This document shows, piece by piece, positions 28,204 to 37,124 of a stretch of 64,000 nucleotides of DNA (within the stretch, counting starts at the first letter, position 1; every line of letters begins with the position of its first letter). This DNA comes from CAZEAN01 sp964510225. GTDB taxonomy: Bacteria; Planctomycetota; Planctomycetia; Isosphaerales; Isosphaeraceae. Where the stretch lies: contig CAZEAN010000009.1 in the NCBI GenBank assembly GCA_964510225.1, positions 11,624 to 75,623 on the forward strand. Reading direction: 5' to 3'. The position numbers and the translations under genes were made by a program. The notes below the pieces were generated by a model. The model saw only the letters and a list, made by a program, of their open reading frames with translations. It searched no databases and was not told where the DNA came from.

Positions 28204-30681
28204 ATGTCCTCTCCTTCAGTTCCACTTCAGCGCTTCGAGTGCGGTTCATTCCGGTTCAGCGATCAAGATTACTATGATCGTCATCTTGTCTTCGACCATG
28301 CCGTGGAATTGGAGAATGCCTCCCAACGGGAACGCTTTGAAGCCGTCGCTCGTTCACTCCGCGATCTACTCACGCAGCGCTGGCTGTTGACCCAGAGGAC
28401 GCACGAAGAACGGAATACCAAACGGGTCTATTACCTCTCGATGGAGTTTCTGATCGGGCGATCGCTGGTCAACAACATCCTCAACATGGGGGTCGAGGAA
28501 TTCGTTCGTGACGATCTTCGGAGTGATTCTCGACAGGATTGGCTCGAAGTTCTCGAAACCGAGCCGGATGCGGGTTTGGGAAATGGTGGGCTCGGTCGAT
28601 TGGCCGCCTGCTTCATAGAGTCAATGGCGACGCTTCAAATCCCAGCCTTCGGCTATGGACTCCGCTACGAGTACGGGATCTTCCGACAAGAGTTCCAACA
28701 GGGATATCAGAATGAGCAACCTGATCATTGGTTGATGCTTCCTGACCCTTGGGAAGTCGCGCGACCGCGAGAAACGGTGACGATCCCCCTCGGATGCGGT
28801 CTCCGGATGGAACACGGTACCTTGCAGATTGACACCAGTCATAGCACTCACTTGATCGGTGTACCCTACGATCGTCCGGTGGTTGGCTATGGGGGGCAGA
28901 CAATCAACACACTCCGGCTCTGGCGTGCAGACTCTCCTGATTTCTTTGATTTTGGTGAGTTCAGTTCGGGCGATTTCGTTGCTGCGATCGAGGACCGCCT
29001 CCTCGCAGAAACAATCACACGAGTACTCTACCCCGATGACTCTACAATCGCGGGTCAGGGCCTCCGTTTTCTCCAAGAATACTTTCTCGTCGCCTGCTCG
29101 TTGGCCGACATTGTCACTCGGTTCCGTCGGACCAACGAAGACTGGAACAAACTGCCCGATAAGGTCGCAGTCCAACTGAATGACACCCATCCAGCGATGG
29201 CGGTCGCTGAGTTGATGCGGATCCTCCTCGACGAGGCGGGACTCTCTTGGGATGAGGCGTGGGGCTTAACGGTCGGAACTCTTGCTTACACCAATCACAC
29301 CCTCCTCCCGGAAGCACTTGAGAAGTGGCCATTGGAGTTTTTCAGGGCGATTTGCCCTCGCCTCCTTGAGATCATCTTCGAAATCAATCGACGGTTCCTC
29401 GACGATATCCGTGCACAGTTTCCGAACGATGAAGGCCGAGTTGAGCGGATGAGTCTGATCGAAGAAGGCTCAGACCAAAAAGTCAGGATGGCGAATCTTG
29501 CGATTGTGGGCACTCGAAAGACCAACGGCGTTGCTCAGATCCATTCAGAATTGCTAAAAACCCGTGTGGTTCCTGATTTCGCCGAGGTCTTTCCCGACCG
29601 TTTCACAAACAAGACAAACGGAGTGACTCCTCGGCGTTGGCTCCTACTGGCGAATCCAGGCCTTGCTCAGCTCATTACGGATGCACTCGGCGAGGGCTGG
29701 ATCACGGACCTTAGCCAACTTCAGGGGTTGCAGTCATTCGTCGAAGACGACGAATTCCGGAACCGATTCAGCATGGCGAAGCGGAATGCGAAGGTCCATT
29801 TCGTCGACTGGCTCCGAGATCGGACGGGGCACCTCCTCGATCCCGATTCAATCTTCGATAGCCAAGTAAAACGAATTCATGAGTACAAACGCCAGCTACT
29901 CAATGCGATTCACATCGTCATGCTCTACAACCGGATTCGGACCAATCCCAACCAAGTCCGAGTTCCGAGGACGTTTCTCTTTGCGGGCAAAGCAGCACCA
30001 GCATATCGGCTCGCAAAGCTCATTATCAAACTGATCAACGATATTGCAGCTGTGATCGATGCAAATCCTGAAGTCCGTTCCCAATTGAAAGTGCTCTTCT
30101 TGCCGAATTACAACGTCTCGCTGGCGCAGAAGATTATTCCCGCAAGCGATCTTTCGGAGCAAATCTCAACGGCCGGATATGAAGCGAGCGGTACTGGCAA
30201 TATGAAGTACATGATGAACGGGGCATTGACCATTGGGACCCGTGATGGGGCGACCGTTGAAATGGCCGAAGAGGCTGGTGAAGAGAATCTCTTCCTCTTT
30301 GGCCTGAGCGCCGAACAGGTCCAAGAGACTCGGGCTTGGTACAACCCTTATTGGCATTTCGAGAACGAACCCGAGATACACGACGCACTCGAACTGATAT
30401 TCAACAATCATTTCAGTCCAGAGGAGCCAGGGATCTTCGAACCAATCCGAGCGATGCTACTCGCTAATGGGGATTACTACATGCATCTGGCGGACCTAAC
30501 TTCCTATTCCGAAGCACAAGAACGGGCAGTCACTTGCTACGCTGACTCAGGTTACTGGTTCCGAACGGCGATCCGCAACGTCGCTGCTTCCGGGAAGTTC
30601 TCAAGTGATCGAACAATCACTGAGTACGCTCGGGAAATCTGGAAGGTCGAGCCATGCCCGATCGCCGACCCGTTGTCCTAG
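28204..30681 (+). CDS. glgP: Glycogen/maltodextrin phosphorylase
   Basis: This enzyme releases glucose-1-phosphate from the non-reducing ends of glycogen or dextrins using phosphate and pyridoxal phosphate. The protein has 825 residues, the usual family length. Family segments include VYYLSMEFLIGRSL (residues about 76-90), DAGLGNGGLGRLAACF, FRQEFQQGYQ, VAVQLNDTHPAMAVAELMR, TNHTLLPEALEKWP, the R-I-H-E-Y-K-R-Q segment, and the PLP lysine K668 in SGTGNMKYMMNGAL. The ATG has GAGG 7 bases upstream. It stands alone on the plus strand. The function is well supported; whether it prefers glycogen or maltodextrin is not clear. Confidence 0.95.
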   Translation: MSSPSVPLQRFECGSFRFSDQDYYDRHLVFDHAVELENASQRERFEAVARSLRDLLTQRWLLTQRTHEERNTKRVYYLSMEFLIGRSLVNNILNMGVEEFVRDDLRSDSRQDWLEVLETEPDAGLGNGGLGRLAACFIESMATLQIPAFGYGLRYEYGIFRQEFQQGYQNEQPDHWLMLPDPWEVARPRETVTIPLGCGLRMEHGTLQIDTSHSTHLIGVPYDRPVVGYGGQTINTLRLWRADSPDFFDFGEFSSGDFVAAIEDRLLAETITRVLYPDDSTIAGQGLRFLQEYFLVACSLADIVTRFRRTNEDWNKLPDKVAVQLNDTHPAMAVAELMRILLDEAGLSWDEAWGLTVGTLAYTNHTLLPEALEKWPLEFFRAICPRLLEIIFEINRRFLDDIRAQFPNDEGRVERMSLIEEGSDQKVRMANLAIVGTRKTNGVAQIHSELLKTRVVPDFAEVFPDRFTNKTNGVTPRRWLLLANPGLAQLITDALGEGWITDLSQLQGLQSFVEDDEFRNRFSMAKRNAKVHFVDWLRDRTGHLLDPDSIFDSQVKRIHEYKRQLLNAIHIVMLYNRIRTNPNQVRVPRTFLFAGKAAPAYRLAKLIIKLINDIAAVIDANPEVRSQLKVLFLPNYNVSLAQKIIPASDLSEQISTAGYEASGTGNMKYMMNGALTIGTRDGATVEMAEEAGEENLFLFGLSAEQVQETRAWYNPYWHFENEPEIHDALELIFNNHFSPEEPGIFEPIRAMLLANGDYYMHLADLTSYSEAQERAVTCYADSGYWFRTAIRNVAASGKFSSDRTITEYAREIWKVEPCPIADPLS

Positions 30682-30779
30682 ACTTCCGGCCTTGGTTTGT
30701 CCTGATTGAAGTTTGCGTATACCGCTGCAGACGCGTCTCTACACAACGAGTCCTCTGAAATCGTTGGAGCTATTGACTG

Positions 30780-32042
30780 ATGAAATCGCGACGACAATTC
30801 TTTCAGGGCATTGCCGGCCTCACCACTATTGGTCTTGGACTTTCGGCACCATCGAAGCGTGCGAAGGCTGAGATCGAACAAATCGAGGTGCCAGTCCGGG
30901 CCGTGACGCAGGGACCGAAGGCCCATTTCTTCGGGTACTATGATAAATGTCCCTGGGATCAATCGGGGCGTTACCTCCTAGGGATGGAGATAGATTACTG
31001 TGACCATCAGCCGGAACCTGGTGATCTCGTAACGATCGGGTTGATTGACCTCGAAGACCGTAATCAGTTCAAACCGATCGCCACGACTGCAGCCTGGTCG
31101 TGGCAGCAAGGTCCGATGCTTCAGTGGCTGGGGCCGGATTCTAATCGTGAGGTCATCTTCAATGCTCTGGAAGATGGACAATACGTGGCAAGGGTGGTCG
31201 ATGTCTTTACAGGTACGACGACTCGCGTGCTTCCTCGACCCATCTACGCAATCAACCGGGCGGGATCTCAGGCGGTCACACTCGATTATGAGCGACTCAA
31301 CCGGACCCGCCCTGGGTACGGTTACAACGCTCTCCCCGAGGCGAATCCAGACAATCCTGCGCCCGATTCACTCGGAATCTACACGATGGACTTAAAGAGA
31401 GGTCTGAGTGATCTGATTATCCCGATATCGTGGGCCGCTGCACACCAACCCGATGATCGGTTCCAGCCCGGTGCGCACCACTGGTTCAACCATTTGCAGT
31501 ACAATCCTTCTGGAAGTTGGTTCGTCTTCCTCCATCGTTGGGAAAAGCCAAGAGGTGGCTGGTTCACACGGATGTATGTGGCGCGGGCTGACGGGTCGGA
31601 AACTCGACTCATCCAGGACACTGGGATGGTCTCCCATTTCGACTGGCGTGATGACCAGACGCTCCTCGCTTGGAGTACGACCCCTGAACACGGTCCTGCG
31701 TTCTATCACTTTGACATTGAATCAGGGACCGTCGAACCGATCGGGCGTGATGTCCTCCCTCGAGATGGTCATTGCTCCTACAGCCCGGACCTCCGTTGGA
31801 TTCTCAACGATACCTACCCTGACAAAGATCGACTGCAGACCTTAATGATCTATGATCCTTCGAAGAATCGTCGTGTTGAGGTCGGACAGTTTTACTTGTC
31901 ACCCGAGCTTCGAGGTCCGGTTCGTTGCGATCTCCACCCACGCTGGAATCGCGACGGTACTCAAGTCTGCATTGATTCTGCACACCAAAATAAAACACGA
32001 CAACTTTATATTGTTGATGTTTCAGAGATCACGACTCATTAG
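30780..32042 (+). CDS. Tat-exported beta-propeller protein (TolB/oligogalacturonate lyase-like)
   Basis: This 420-residue protein starts MKSRRQFFQGIAG, a twin-arginine type signal, with a hydrophobic stretch and AKAEIE cleavage region. The body has propeller-like blade repeats: HFFGYYDKCPWDQSGRYLLGME, VIFNALEDGQYVARVVDVFTG, LQYNPSGSWFVFLHRW, VARADGSETRLIQD, YSPDLRWILNDTY and HPRWNRDGTQVCIDS. Similar propellers occur in TolB and oligogalacturonate lyase; in planctomycetes most are annotated as hypothetical. No catalytic residues can be named. It starts 98 bases after glgP on the same strand and converges on the PDZ protein gene, with a terminator between. Confidence 0.75.
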   Translation: MKSRRQFFQGIAGLTTIGLGLSAPSKRAKAEIEQIEVPVRAVTQGPKAHFFGYYDKCPWDQSGRYLLGMEIDYCDHQPEPGDLVTIGLIDLEDRNQFKPIATTAAWSWQQGPMLQWLGPDSNREVIFNALEDGQYVARVVDVFTGTTTRVLPRPIYAINRAGSQAVTLDYERLNRTRPGYGYNALPEANPDNPAPDSLGIYTMDLKRGLSDLIIPISWAAAHQPDDRFQPGAHHWFNHLQYNPSGSWFVFLHRWEKPRGGWFTRMYVARADGSETRLIQDTGMVSHFDWRDDQTLLAWSTTPEHGPAFYHFDIESGTVEPIGRDVLPRDGHCSYSPDLRWILNDTYPDKDRLQTLMIYDPSKNRRVEVGQFYLSPELRGPVRCDLHPRWNRDGTQVCIDSAHQNKTRQLYIVDVSEITTH

Positions 32043-32055
32043 TCGTTTCAGCGTG

Positions 32056-32101
32056 AAAAAAAAGACCGACCCCCCTCCCACTGTGGGACAGGGAGGTCGG
32101 T
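32056..32101 (-). terminator. Rho-independent terminator for the PDZ-protein gene
   Basis: On the minus strand the sequence reads a 7-base stem (ACCGACC/GGTCGGT, outer arms at 32065-32071 and 32095-32101) with additional CTCCC/GGGAG-type pairing inside, followed by eight T (A-run at 32056-32063 on the plus strand). Its position just after the stop at 32155 fits termination of that gene. Confidence 0.75.
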
Positions 32102-32154
32102 AAGCAACTTCAGGCTCAATTAACCTCTGAAGAAATCAGGATTACTGGCGAGCA

Positions 32155-33528
32155 TCAGTCATCGTCACGGTCTTCCTTCATCTCCTCGATTTCTTTCTTC
32201 AGGACTTCCACTTGTTCGAGGAGTTCTTTAATCTGTCCGGTAAGTTTCTTGAGTTCTTCCGCTTGTCCAGGAGCCGGAGTCCTTAAGATTCGGAAAGGCA
32301 TTGTCTCTGGATTTGGTCCACCCGGAATCTGGGGCCGCCCAGTCTCGGGGTCAACGACAACCCCTGGTCCGAAGAATCGGAACTCACGGGCTTCTTCCGC
32401 GTCATCACCTCTGATGGCAGCAATCGTTTCCATCTTCGGTGTCACTTTGAGAGACATTTTTTCGCCGTCACGGAAGATCAGGAGATCAACCGTGTCGCCT
32501 TTCGAGGCTTGAATCGCCTCGATCAGAATCGAAGGTTCACGGATTGGCTCGCCGGCGATCTCAAGGAGAATATCGGATGGTTCCAGGCCGGCCTCCTCCG
32601 CGGGACTTTCGGGAAGAATCTGGGAGGCGACGATTCCCATATCTTCCGGAAGTTTGAGCTGCTCACGGACGTCGTCATTGAGCTCATTGATCATGACACC
32701 AATGACAAATCGGGATTCCGTTCCCTCGTCTTCTTCCGTGCCCTCAAGTTCGATCGATACCGTTTCACGTTCACCACGGCGGAGAAGAGTGATCTCAACC
32801 TCGCCCTCGCCCGCTTCATCGATCGCCTCAGCGAATTCTTCGATATCCTTGAGGGCCAGATTACCGAGATAGAGCACGATGTCGTTGGGCTTGATCAAGC
32901 CGTCAGCGGGGCTTCCCTCATTAACTTCCCTGACCACAAAGCCAACGCCGTCGGGAAGCTCGACGTGGGCCCGAATGACCTCTGGCACAGCGCCGANNNN
33001 NNNNNNGGAATCAGTTTCTTCGGTCTCTCCGAAGAAGTAGCGGAACGGCTGGGCATCCTGACCACCCCGGAAGACCTGGTATCGTCCGAGGTCTTCAGGT
33101 CGTTCCTCCAAACGGAATCGGAAGACATTGGGCTCGCCGTCCGGATCCTGGGTGCGGATCGACTCTAGAAACTCCTCAAGTGCCTTGCGGGTTCGTTCCT
33201 CCAGCTCCTCGGCATCAGGTCGGTTCCGATTGCCGCGTTGGGATTCACGGAGGGCACGGGTCGCTTCCTCAATGGCGCGTCGATAGGCTTCCTGGGCATC
33301 TCGACGCCGCTCCATCGACTCTTGGGAGCGTTCGATTGCCTCGCGGCCGCGTTCTTGAGCGTCGCGGAGGACCCGGATTCGTGCTCGGCGCGGATCTTCA
33401 CGTGACTCTCGTTGTTCCCGATCCAGATCATTTTCTGCATCCTGGGCGTTTCCGAGAGTCGGAATCATCGCGACCAGGAAAGCGAGTGCGGGCACGGTTA
33501 GTTGGGAAAGCGAGTGGCTTACACGCAT
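32155..33528 (-). CDS. Exported protein with two PDZ domains and coiled coils
   Basis: This 457-residue protein has a signal peptide (residues 1-28, cleavage at GNAQD). Residues about 32-130 are extremely rich in Arg and Glu (REQRESREDPRRARIRV and similar) and should form a charged coiled coil. A PDZ domain follows at about 190-265 (HVELPDGVGFVVREV, DIVLYLGNL). A second lies at about 275-360 (LPEDMGIVASQILPESPAEEAG, DILLEIAGEP). The end (about 425-457) is a second coiled coil ending in DRDDD. No protease triad is present, so it is a PDZ scaffold, not a DegP enzyme. A 10-base N gap lies inside. It lies downstream of the ECF/anti-sigma pair and may belong to its operon. Confidence 0.8.
   Translation of the reverse strand: MRVSHSLSQLTVPALAFLVAMIPTLGNAQDAENDLDREQRESREDPRRARIRVLRDAQERGREAIERSQESMERRRDAQEAYRRAIEEATRALRESQRGNRNRPDAEELEERTRKALEEFLESIRTQDPDGEPNVFRFRLEERPEDLGRYQVFRGGQDAQPFRYFFGETEETDSXXXXGAVPEVIRAHVELPDGVGFVVREVNEGSPADGLIKPNDIVLYLGNLALKDIEEFAEAIDEAGEGEVEITLLRRGERETVSIELEGTEEDEGTESRFVIGVMINELNDDVREQLKLPEDMGIVASQILPESPAEEAGLEPSDILLEIAGEPIREPSILIEAIQASKGDTVDLLIFRDGEKMSLKVTPKMETIAAIRGDDAEEAREFRFFGPGVVVDPETGRPQIPGGPNPETMPFRILRTPAPGQAEELKKLTGQIKELLEQVEVLKKEIEEMKEDRDDD
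32997..33006. other. Assembly gap of ten N
   Basis: Ten undetermined bases inside the PDZ-protein gene. The reading frame continues on both sides of the gap with matching protein character, so the stated length is compatible with the true frame, but the real gap length is unknown. The affected codons lie between the coiled coil and the first PDZ domain. Confidence 0.95.
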
Positions 33529-33687
33529 CCTGTTGTTCTCCGTCCTTTTGGGTTCGGTTCGTCAACTTACAATCATGAAAAACACGCGACCGCTAAGAAC
33601 CGCTAACGGTAGCGAGTCTGACTCCGAGCTGGATCCAACCGGATCGCATCAGCTACTCGGAATGTGCGGGGGCTGGCTTCGAAGAGC

Positions 33688-34467
33688 CTAATACACAACG
33701 TTCGTTATGGAAGGCTTGGTCGTGTTCAGGAGGAGGACTTCGTCAACGGGAATGGTCAAATAACGTCCCTCATCATCCACTTGCACTGAGACGAGTCGGC
33801 GCTGTCGACCAACCTGATAACCATCAGCCTCCCAACGCTGGCTGACGTCTCGAGGAACAAAAGTTGGTTGGTCACGGAGCCATCGCTCGTCGAGACCAGG
33901 CCCTGCAAAGATCGGGACGTCGACGAGAACGGCGGTGTCGTCGGAGGTCGTGGGGACCTGGACTAAACCAATCTCGACAACAGACGACAAGTCATGCAAT
34001 TGAGTCTTGGACGAGCCTTGAGTGTTCCTTCCGATCGATTCTTCCTGACCAGATAAGGAGTCGAGAGGTTTGTCATCAGTTGCCGGTTCGTTGTGCTGCA
34101 CCAACTGGTTTTGTGGCCGAGCGGTTCTCCCGTCCCACGACCCCTGTCCCCCGCAAAGCCAACCGAGAGTAAATGCGAACCCGGTAATTGATGCTGCTAG
34201 GGCGATAGAAAGCATCTTTGGTCGAAACGGAAAACGCTGAACTTCCAGAGTCGGGGGGCTGGATGTGACGGGAGATCTTTGGGTTGCCCCAAATTCTCCG
34301 AACGCTTCACGGAGGCACTGGGCCTCTAAGAAGGCCAAGGCACAACGACGCCAGCCGTCAGGATCCTGGTCAAGCTGAACGAGTAAGGCTCGCCGTTCCT
34401 CTTCTGGAAGCTGACCATCGACCAGAAGGTCGATTGCTTCAATTGTGTTGCGATTTTTTGAAGACAT
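33688..34467 (-). CDS. Putative anti-sigma factor, single-pass membrane protein
   Basis: This 259-residue protein follows the ECF sigma gene by 23 bases on the same strand. The N-terminal 50 residues (EAIDLLVDGQLPEEERRALLVQLDQDP and the RRCALAFLEAQ segment) have the look of a zinc-less anti-sigma domain as found in many planctomycete anti-sigma factors. A membrane helix at about 85-105 follows, then a polar linker and a C-terminal periplasmic domain (about 160-259). It should bind and restrain the neighbouring sigma factor and respond to an envelope signal. No known sensor domain is recognised. Confidence 0.7.
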   Translation of the reverse strand: MSSKNRNTIEAIDLLVDGQLPEEERRALLVQLDQDPDGWRRCALAFLEAQCLREAFGEFGATQRSPVTSSPPTLEVQRFPFRPKMLSIALAASITGFAFTLGWLCGGQGSWDGRTARPQNQLVQHNEPATDDKPLDSLSGQEESIGRNTQGSSKTQLHDLSSVVEIGLVQVPTTSDDTAVLVDVPIFAGPGLDERWLRDQPTFVPRDVSQRWEADGYQVGRQRRLVSVQVDDEGRYLTIPVDEVLLLNTTKPSITNVVY

Positions 34468-34490
34468 GGTTATGCCTTGCAGTCATCCAG

Positions 34491-35081
34491 TCAAACGATC
34501 TTCAGGTTTGGAGTAGGAGTTTGTTCTGTTGCTGATTCAACGACGTCACCAAGGGATTGCAGACGCGTCCGGAGTCTCCGTCGGACTCGATGAAGCCGAG
34601 TCTCAATGGCCGATTCCGTCTTACCGAGTCGGTCGGCAAGCTCTCGGTTCGACCACCCTTCGGTATACTTGAGGGCGAGTAGTTCACGATCTCGGGACGG
34701 TAAGGAGTCGACAGCCCGACGAACTAGCTCACGACGTTCTGCCGCCATAAGCCAGTTAAGCGGATCGGTAGTCCGAGACTGATCCTCTCGAGCTTCAATT
34801 ACCTCAGATTGATAACGATCAACAAGTCGTCGTCTTCTTCCTTGAGACCTCCGATACAGCAGTGACTGCCGGACCGCTAACTGGTAGAGCCAGGCGTTGA
34901 GTTTCGAAGTGTCCGAAAGTGGTGCACGTTGTGCCACGGCAGCCAACGAGACCTCTTGCATTACTTCATCAACTCCTTGTGGGTCACCGAGTCGCGCTCG
35001 GATGACGGTCCGGAGCCAACGCCCGTGCTCCGACAGTACTGCTGTCCAGTCGATGGGCGATCGGGTTACATTCAATTCCAT
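34491..35081 (-). CDS. ECF sigma factor
   Basis: This 196-residue sigma-70 family protein has region 2 at about residues 10-80 (WLRTVIRARLGDPQGVDEVMQEV, LNAWLYQLAVRQSLLYRR) and region 4 at about 120-175 (LPSRDRELLALKYTEGWSNRELADRLGKTESAIETRLHRVRRRL). It should direct RNA polymerase to its own operon or target genes when released by an anti-sigma factor. The ATG at 35081 is used because a short AGG lies 7 bases upstream; a more upstream start would add 8 residues. It heads a unit with the anti-sigma gene and perhaps the PDZ-protein gene (159 bases further). Confidence 0.9.
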   Translation of the reverse strand: MELNVTRSPIDWTAVLSEHGRWLRTVIRARLGDPQGVDEVMQEVSLAAVAQRAPLSDTSKLNAWLYQLAVRQSLLYRRSQGRRRRLVDRYQSEVIEAREDQSRTTDPLNWLMAAERRELVRRAVDSLPSRDRELLALKYTEGWSNRELADRLGKTESAIETRLHRVRRRLRTRLQSLGDVVESATEQTPTPNLKIV

Positions 35082-35338
35082 GCTTGACCTGATCGAGACC
35101 GCCACTGCTTCCGCTCGTCTCTACATTAAGAGAGTTACCGACCAAGTGATTTCCTTGCAGATTTCTGAAAAAGATTCAGAGAGGCTCCCCTGGCTTGGTT
35201 CATTGCTTGGGTTCAATGATTCGAGTTCACTCATTGACCGTGACCCTTACAATTTCAAGTACTAGATAGATCAGTCGACCACTCCAATCATCTAGACGCC
35301 CTTAGATGGAAGCTGATTGCTCAGCCAGAGGTTTCGTC

Positions 35339-36061
35339 ATGAATCGGAAATCAAGCCTTCTGATCGCAGTCAGTCTGATTTTCATCAGTGCTGAGACAGG
35401 GTTGGCCCAGCGATTTGCAGCGCCACAACCAAGGGCACCGCTACCGTCGAATCCGCCCCCTCGGCTCGCGCCTGCATCGACGGCAGGGTATCGAACTCCG
35501 ATACGCCGCAACGAGTCAATCACAAGACCGAGATCATTCGTTCCTGCCCCGTCAGGAGTCCTACCCAGAAACAGTGGAGTTCCCCAGGTAGGGGCTGGTC
35601 GCTTCAACACTGGGGGTGCGCTGGTTCAGATTCCGGAATCAGCCGAAGGAACTGGGAGTCAGATTTACACATTTACCGATCGCTTCGGTCGCCGGATCTC
35701 ACTGTTCTACAATCCTTCCGCGAATTCGGCTGTCTTGTATGATCAGACGACCACTTATGGTCTCTCGGATCGCTCAAGGCGTTTTGGCAATTATCAGAAC
35801 AGATTCAAGGAGATTCCCACGATCGCGACCCAACCCGGCCAAGGGGCTGGCTCCGGCCTCCAAGGAAATACGACTCTTGGGATCCGTCGTCGCGGTGCGA
35901 TTCCTACTCCTGGGATCCCTCGGATCAATCCTGCGAGTCCGAGTGCAAGATCATTACGAGGTTCCGTCCGAACCGGACTTGGATCATCCTCAAGTGTGGG
36001 GTCAGCACGGGGTGCGGTCGGACGCTATGGCGGCAATCCGGGATTGCAATCGCCTCGCTAA
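35339..36061 (+). CDS. Exported low-complexity protein of unknown function
   Basis: This 240-residue protein has a clear signal peptide (MNRKSSLLIAVSLIFISAETGLAQ, cleavage near residue 24). The mature protein is rich in Pro, Arg, Ser and Gly: a Pro-rich N part (PRAPLPSNPPPRLAP), a short ordered central part around TFTDRFGRRISLFYNPSANSAVLYD, and a C-terminal Arg/Gly/Ser-rich tail. I recognise no family. It could be a cell-surface or matrix protein. AGAGG lies 9 bases before the ATG. It is divergent from the ECF sigma gene. Confidence 0.65.
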   Translation: MNRKSSLLIAVSLIFISAETGLAQRFAAPQPRAPLPSNPPPRLAPASTAGYRTPIRRNESITRPRSFVPAPSGVLPRNSGVPQVGAGRFNTGGALVQIPESAEGTGSQIYTFTDRFGRRISLFYNPSANSAVLYDQTTTYGLSDRSRRFGNYQNRFKEIPTIATQPGQGAGSGLQGNTTLGIRRRGAIPTPGIPRINPASPSARSLRGSVRTGLGSSSSVGSARGAVGRYGGNPGLQSPR

Positions 36062-36118
36062 CATCGCTTAATGGCACAGTTTAAGTAAATCATTGCCGAA
36101 CCGATCGTATTCAAGCTG

Positions 36119-36143
36119 CTTCCGATTTACAGTAAGTCGGAAG
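36119..36143. terminator. Hairpin downstream of low-complexity protein gene
   Basis: A 12-base inverted repeat with one G-T type mismatch (CTTCCGATTTAC at 36119-36130 and GTAAGTCGGAAG at 36132-36143, one base between) lies 58 bases after the stop at 36061. It is not followed by a T-run, so its role in termination is uncertain. Confidence 0.35.
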
Positions 36144-36295
36144 GCTTCCGATTGGTGCGGCAGCGTTCATTATTTGTCCTTGACAAATGAGATGACCAAA
36201 TTGCCTAGTCTAATCCTGTTGCCAGATCGTCACCATATTACCGAAAAACTTGTAATTTCGTAGAATCGCGTTTTAGCCTATTTTACCAGAGCTTG

Positions 36296-36301
36296 TATAA
36301 T
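36296..36301 (+). promoter_or_regulatory. Candidate -10 box upstream of Pro/Lys repeat protein gene
   Basis: TATAAT lies about 108 bases before the ATG of the repeat protein, in an AT-rich stretch. The region about 17 bases upstream is only a weak match to TTGACA, so the promoter assignment is tentative. Confidence 0.35.
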
Positions 36302-36409
36302 AGTCTTAGAATCGGCCTGGACGCTGACGTTCTTATCCCAACGTCGGTGATATTGGGTCGGTCTGGTTGATCCTCAGTTCACGCTTCAACTATCTAGGAG
36401 AATTCTCGC

Positions 36410-36985
36410 ATGGCAATTCGTCGATTTGTAGCTTGCGTTGCTGTGGTAACACTGATGAGCAGCTTTGCTCAATCTTCAGATGCCCAGTCCAAGCAAATGC
36501 CAATGCCGCAGGCGCCATCGAAGGTCGTTCCAGCCCCGGTTGCTCCCGCTAAGATCGCTCCGGTTCCGGTCGCCCCCGCTAAATTGGCTCCGGCTCCCCA
36601 GGCTCCCGCTAAGATCGCTCCGGTTCCGGTCGCCCCTGTAAAACATGCTCCTGTCCCACATATCCCAGCTAAAATTGCTCCGACCCCAGTTGCACCTGTA
36701 AAGCTCGCGCCCGCTCCTCAGGCTCCGGCTAAAGTCTCACCGATTCCAGTCGCTCCTTCGAAGCATGTATCTGCTCAGATGGCTCCTGCGAAAATCGCCC
36801 CGGCTCCAGTGGCTCCTCTGAAGCACACTCCTGCTCCTCAGGTCGCTCCGATGGCTCCTGCGAAAATTGCTCCGGCACCGGTTGCTCCAGTGAAGCACAT
36901 GCCGGCACCGCAAGTAGCTCCGATGGCACCGTCAAAGCTTGCACCTGCTCCTCAAGCAGTTCCGAAGGCGATTCCACAACATTGA
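36410..36985 (+). CDS. Exported Pro/Ala/Lys repeat protein
   Basis: This 191-residue protein has a signal peptide (residues 1-25, cleavage near SSDA-QS). The mature part is nearly all Pro, Ala, Lys and Val in a repeat of 20 residues, itself two similar tens: APAKIAPVPV then APAKLAPAPQ. Later copies add a VAPM insert (24 residues). There is about one Lys per ten residues and hardly any acidic residue, so the protein is strongly basic and probably extended. The K-x-A-P-x-P pattern resembles Lys/Pro/Ala-rich linkers and histone H1-like tails; binding to polyanions (acidic polysaccharide or nucleic acid) is an inference. GGAG lies upstream of the ATG. Function is unknown. Confidence 0.75.
   Translation: MAIRRFVACVAVVTLMSSFAQSSDAQSKQMPMPQAPSKVVPAPVAPAKIAPVPVAPAKLAPAPQAPAKIAPVPVAPVKHAPVPHIPAKIAPTPVAPVKLAPAPQAPAKVSPIPVAPSKHVSAQMAPAKIAPAPVAPLKHTPAPQVAPMAPAKIAPAPVAPVKHMPAPQVAPMAPSKLAPAPQAVPKAIPQH
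36512..36955 (+). repeat. Tandem repeats inside the Pro/Ala/Lys protein gene
   Basis: The unit is 60 bases (20 codons), with later copies of 72 bases. Near-identical DNA copies occur, for example 36542-36576 and 36602-36636. Conservation at DNA as well as protein level suggests recent duplication or gene conversion. Confidence 0.8.
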
Positions 36986-37045
36986 TTTGTGTCCTAGGCA
37001 CACTTTCTTGCGACACTCATTCTTGTTGCGTGGATCAATCAATCG

Positions 37046-37100
37046 GCTCCGAGTCCGGTAGGGTTTCCTCTGCCGGATTACGGAGCTGGTTTATTTTATA
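37046..37100 (+). terminator. Terminator of the Pro/Ala/Lys repeat gene
   Basis: A long stem (GCTCCG at 37046-37051 with CGGAGC at 37081-37086, plus inner TCCGG/CCGGA pairing) is followed by T-rich sequence on the plus strand from about 37089. It sits between the convergent repeat-protein and M14 peptidase genes, and probably serves the former. Confidence 0.55.
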
Positions 37101-37124
37101 TTGAATCGAGAGAACTCTTCAGAC

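Noticed and set aside
28621..29190. 189-codon frame opposite glycogen phosphorylase
   Set aside because: Shadow of glgP, which matches its family over the whole length.
36512..36955. Regular repeats as a possible CRISPR array
   Set aside because: The repeats are in frame, encode a Pro/Ala/Lys protein and have no spacer structure.
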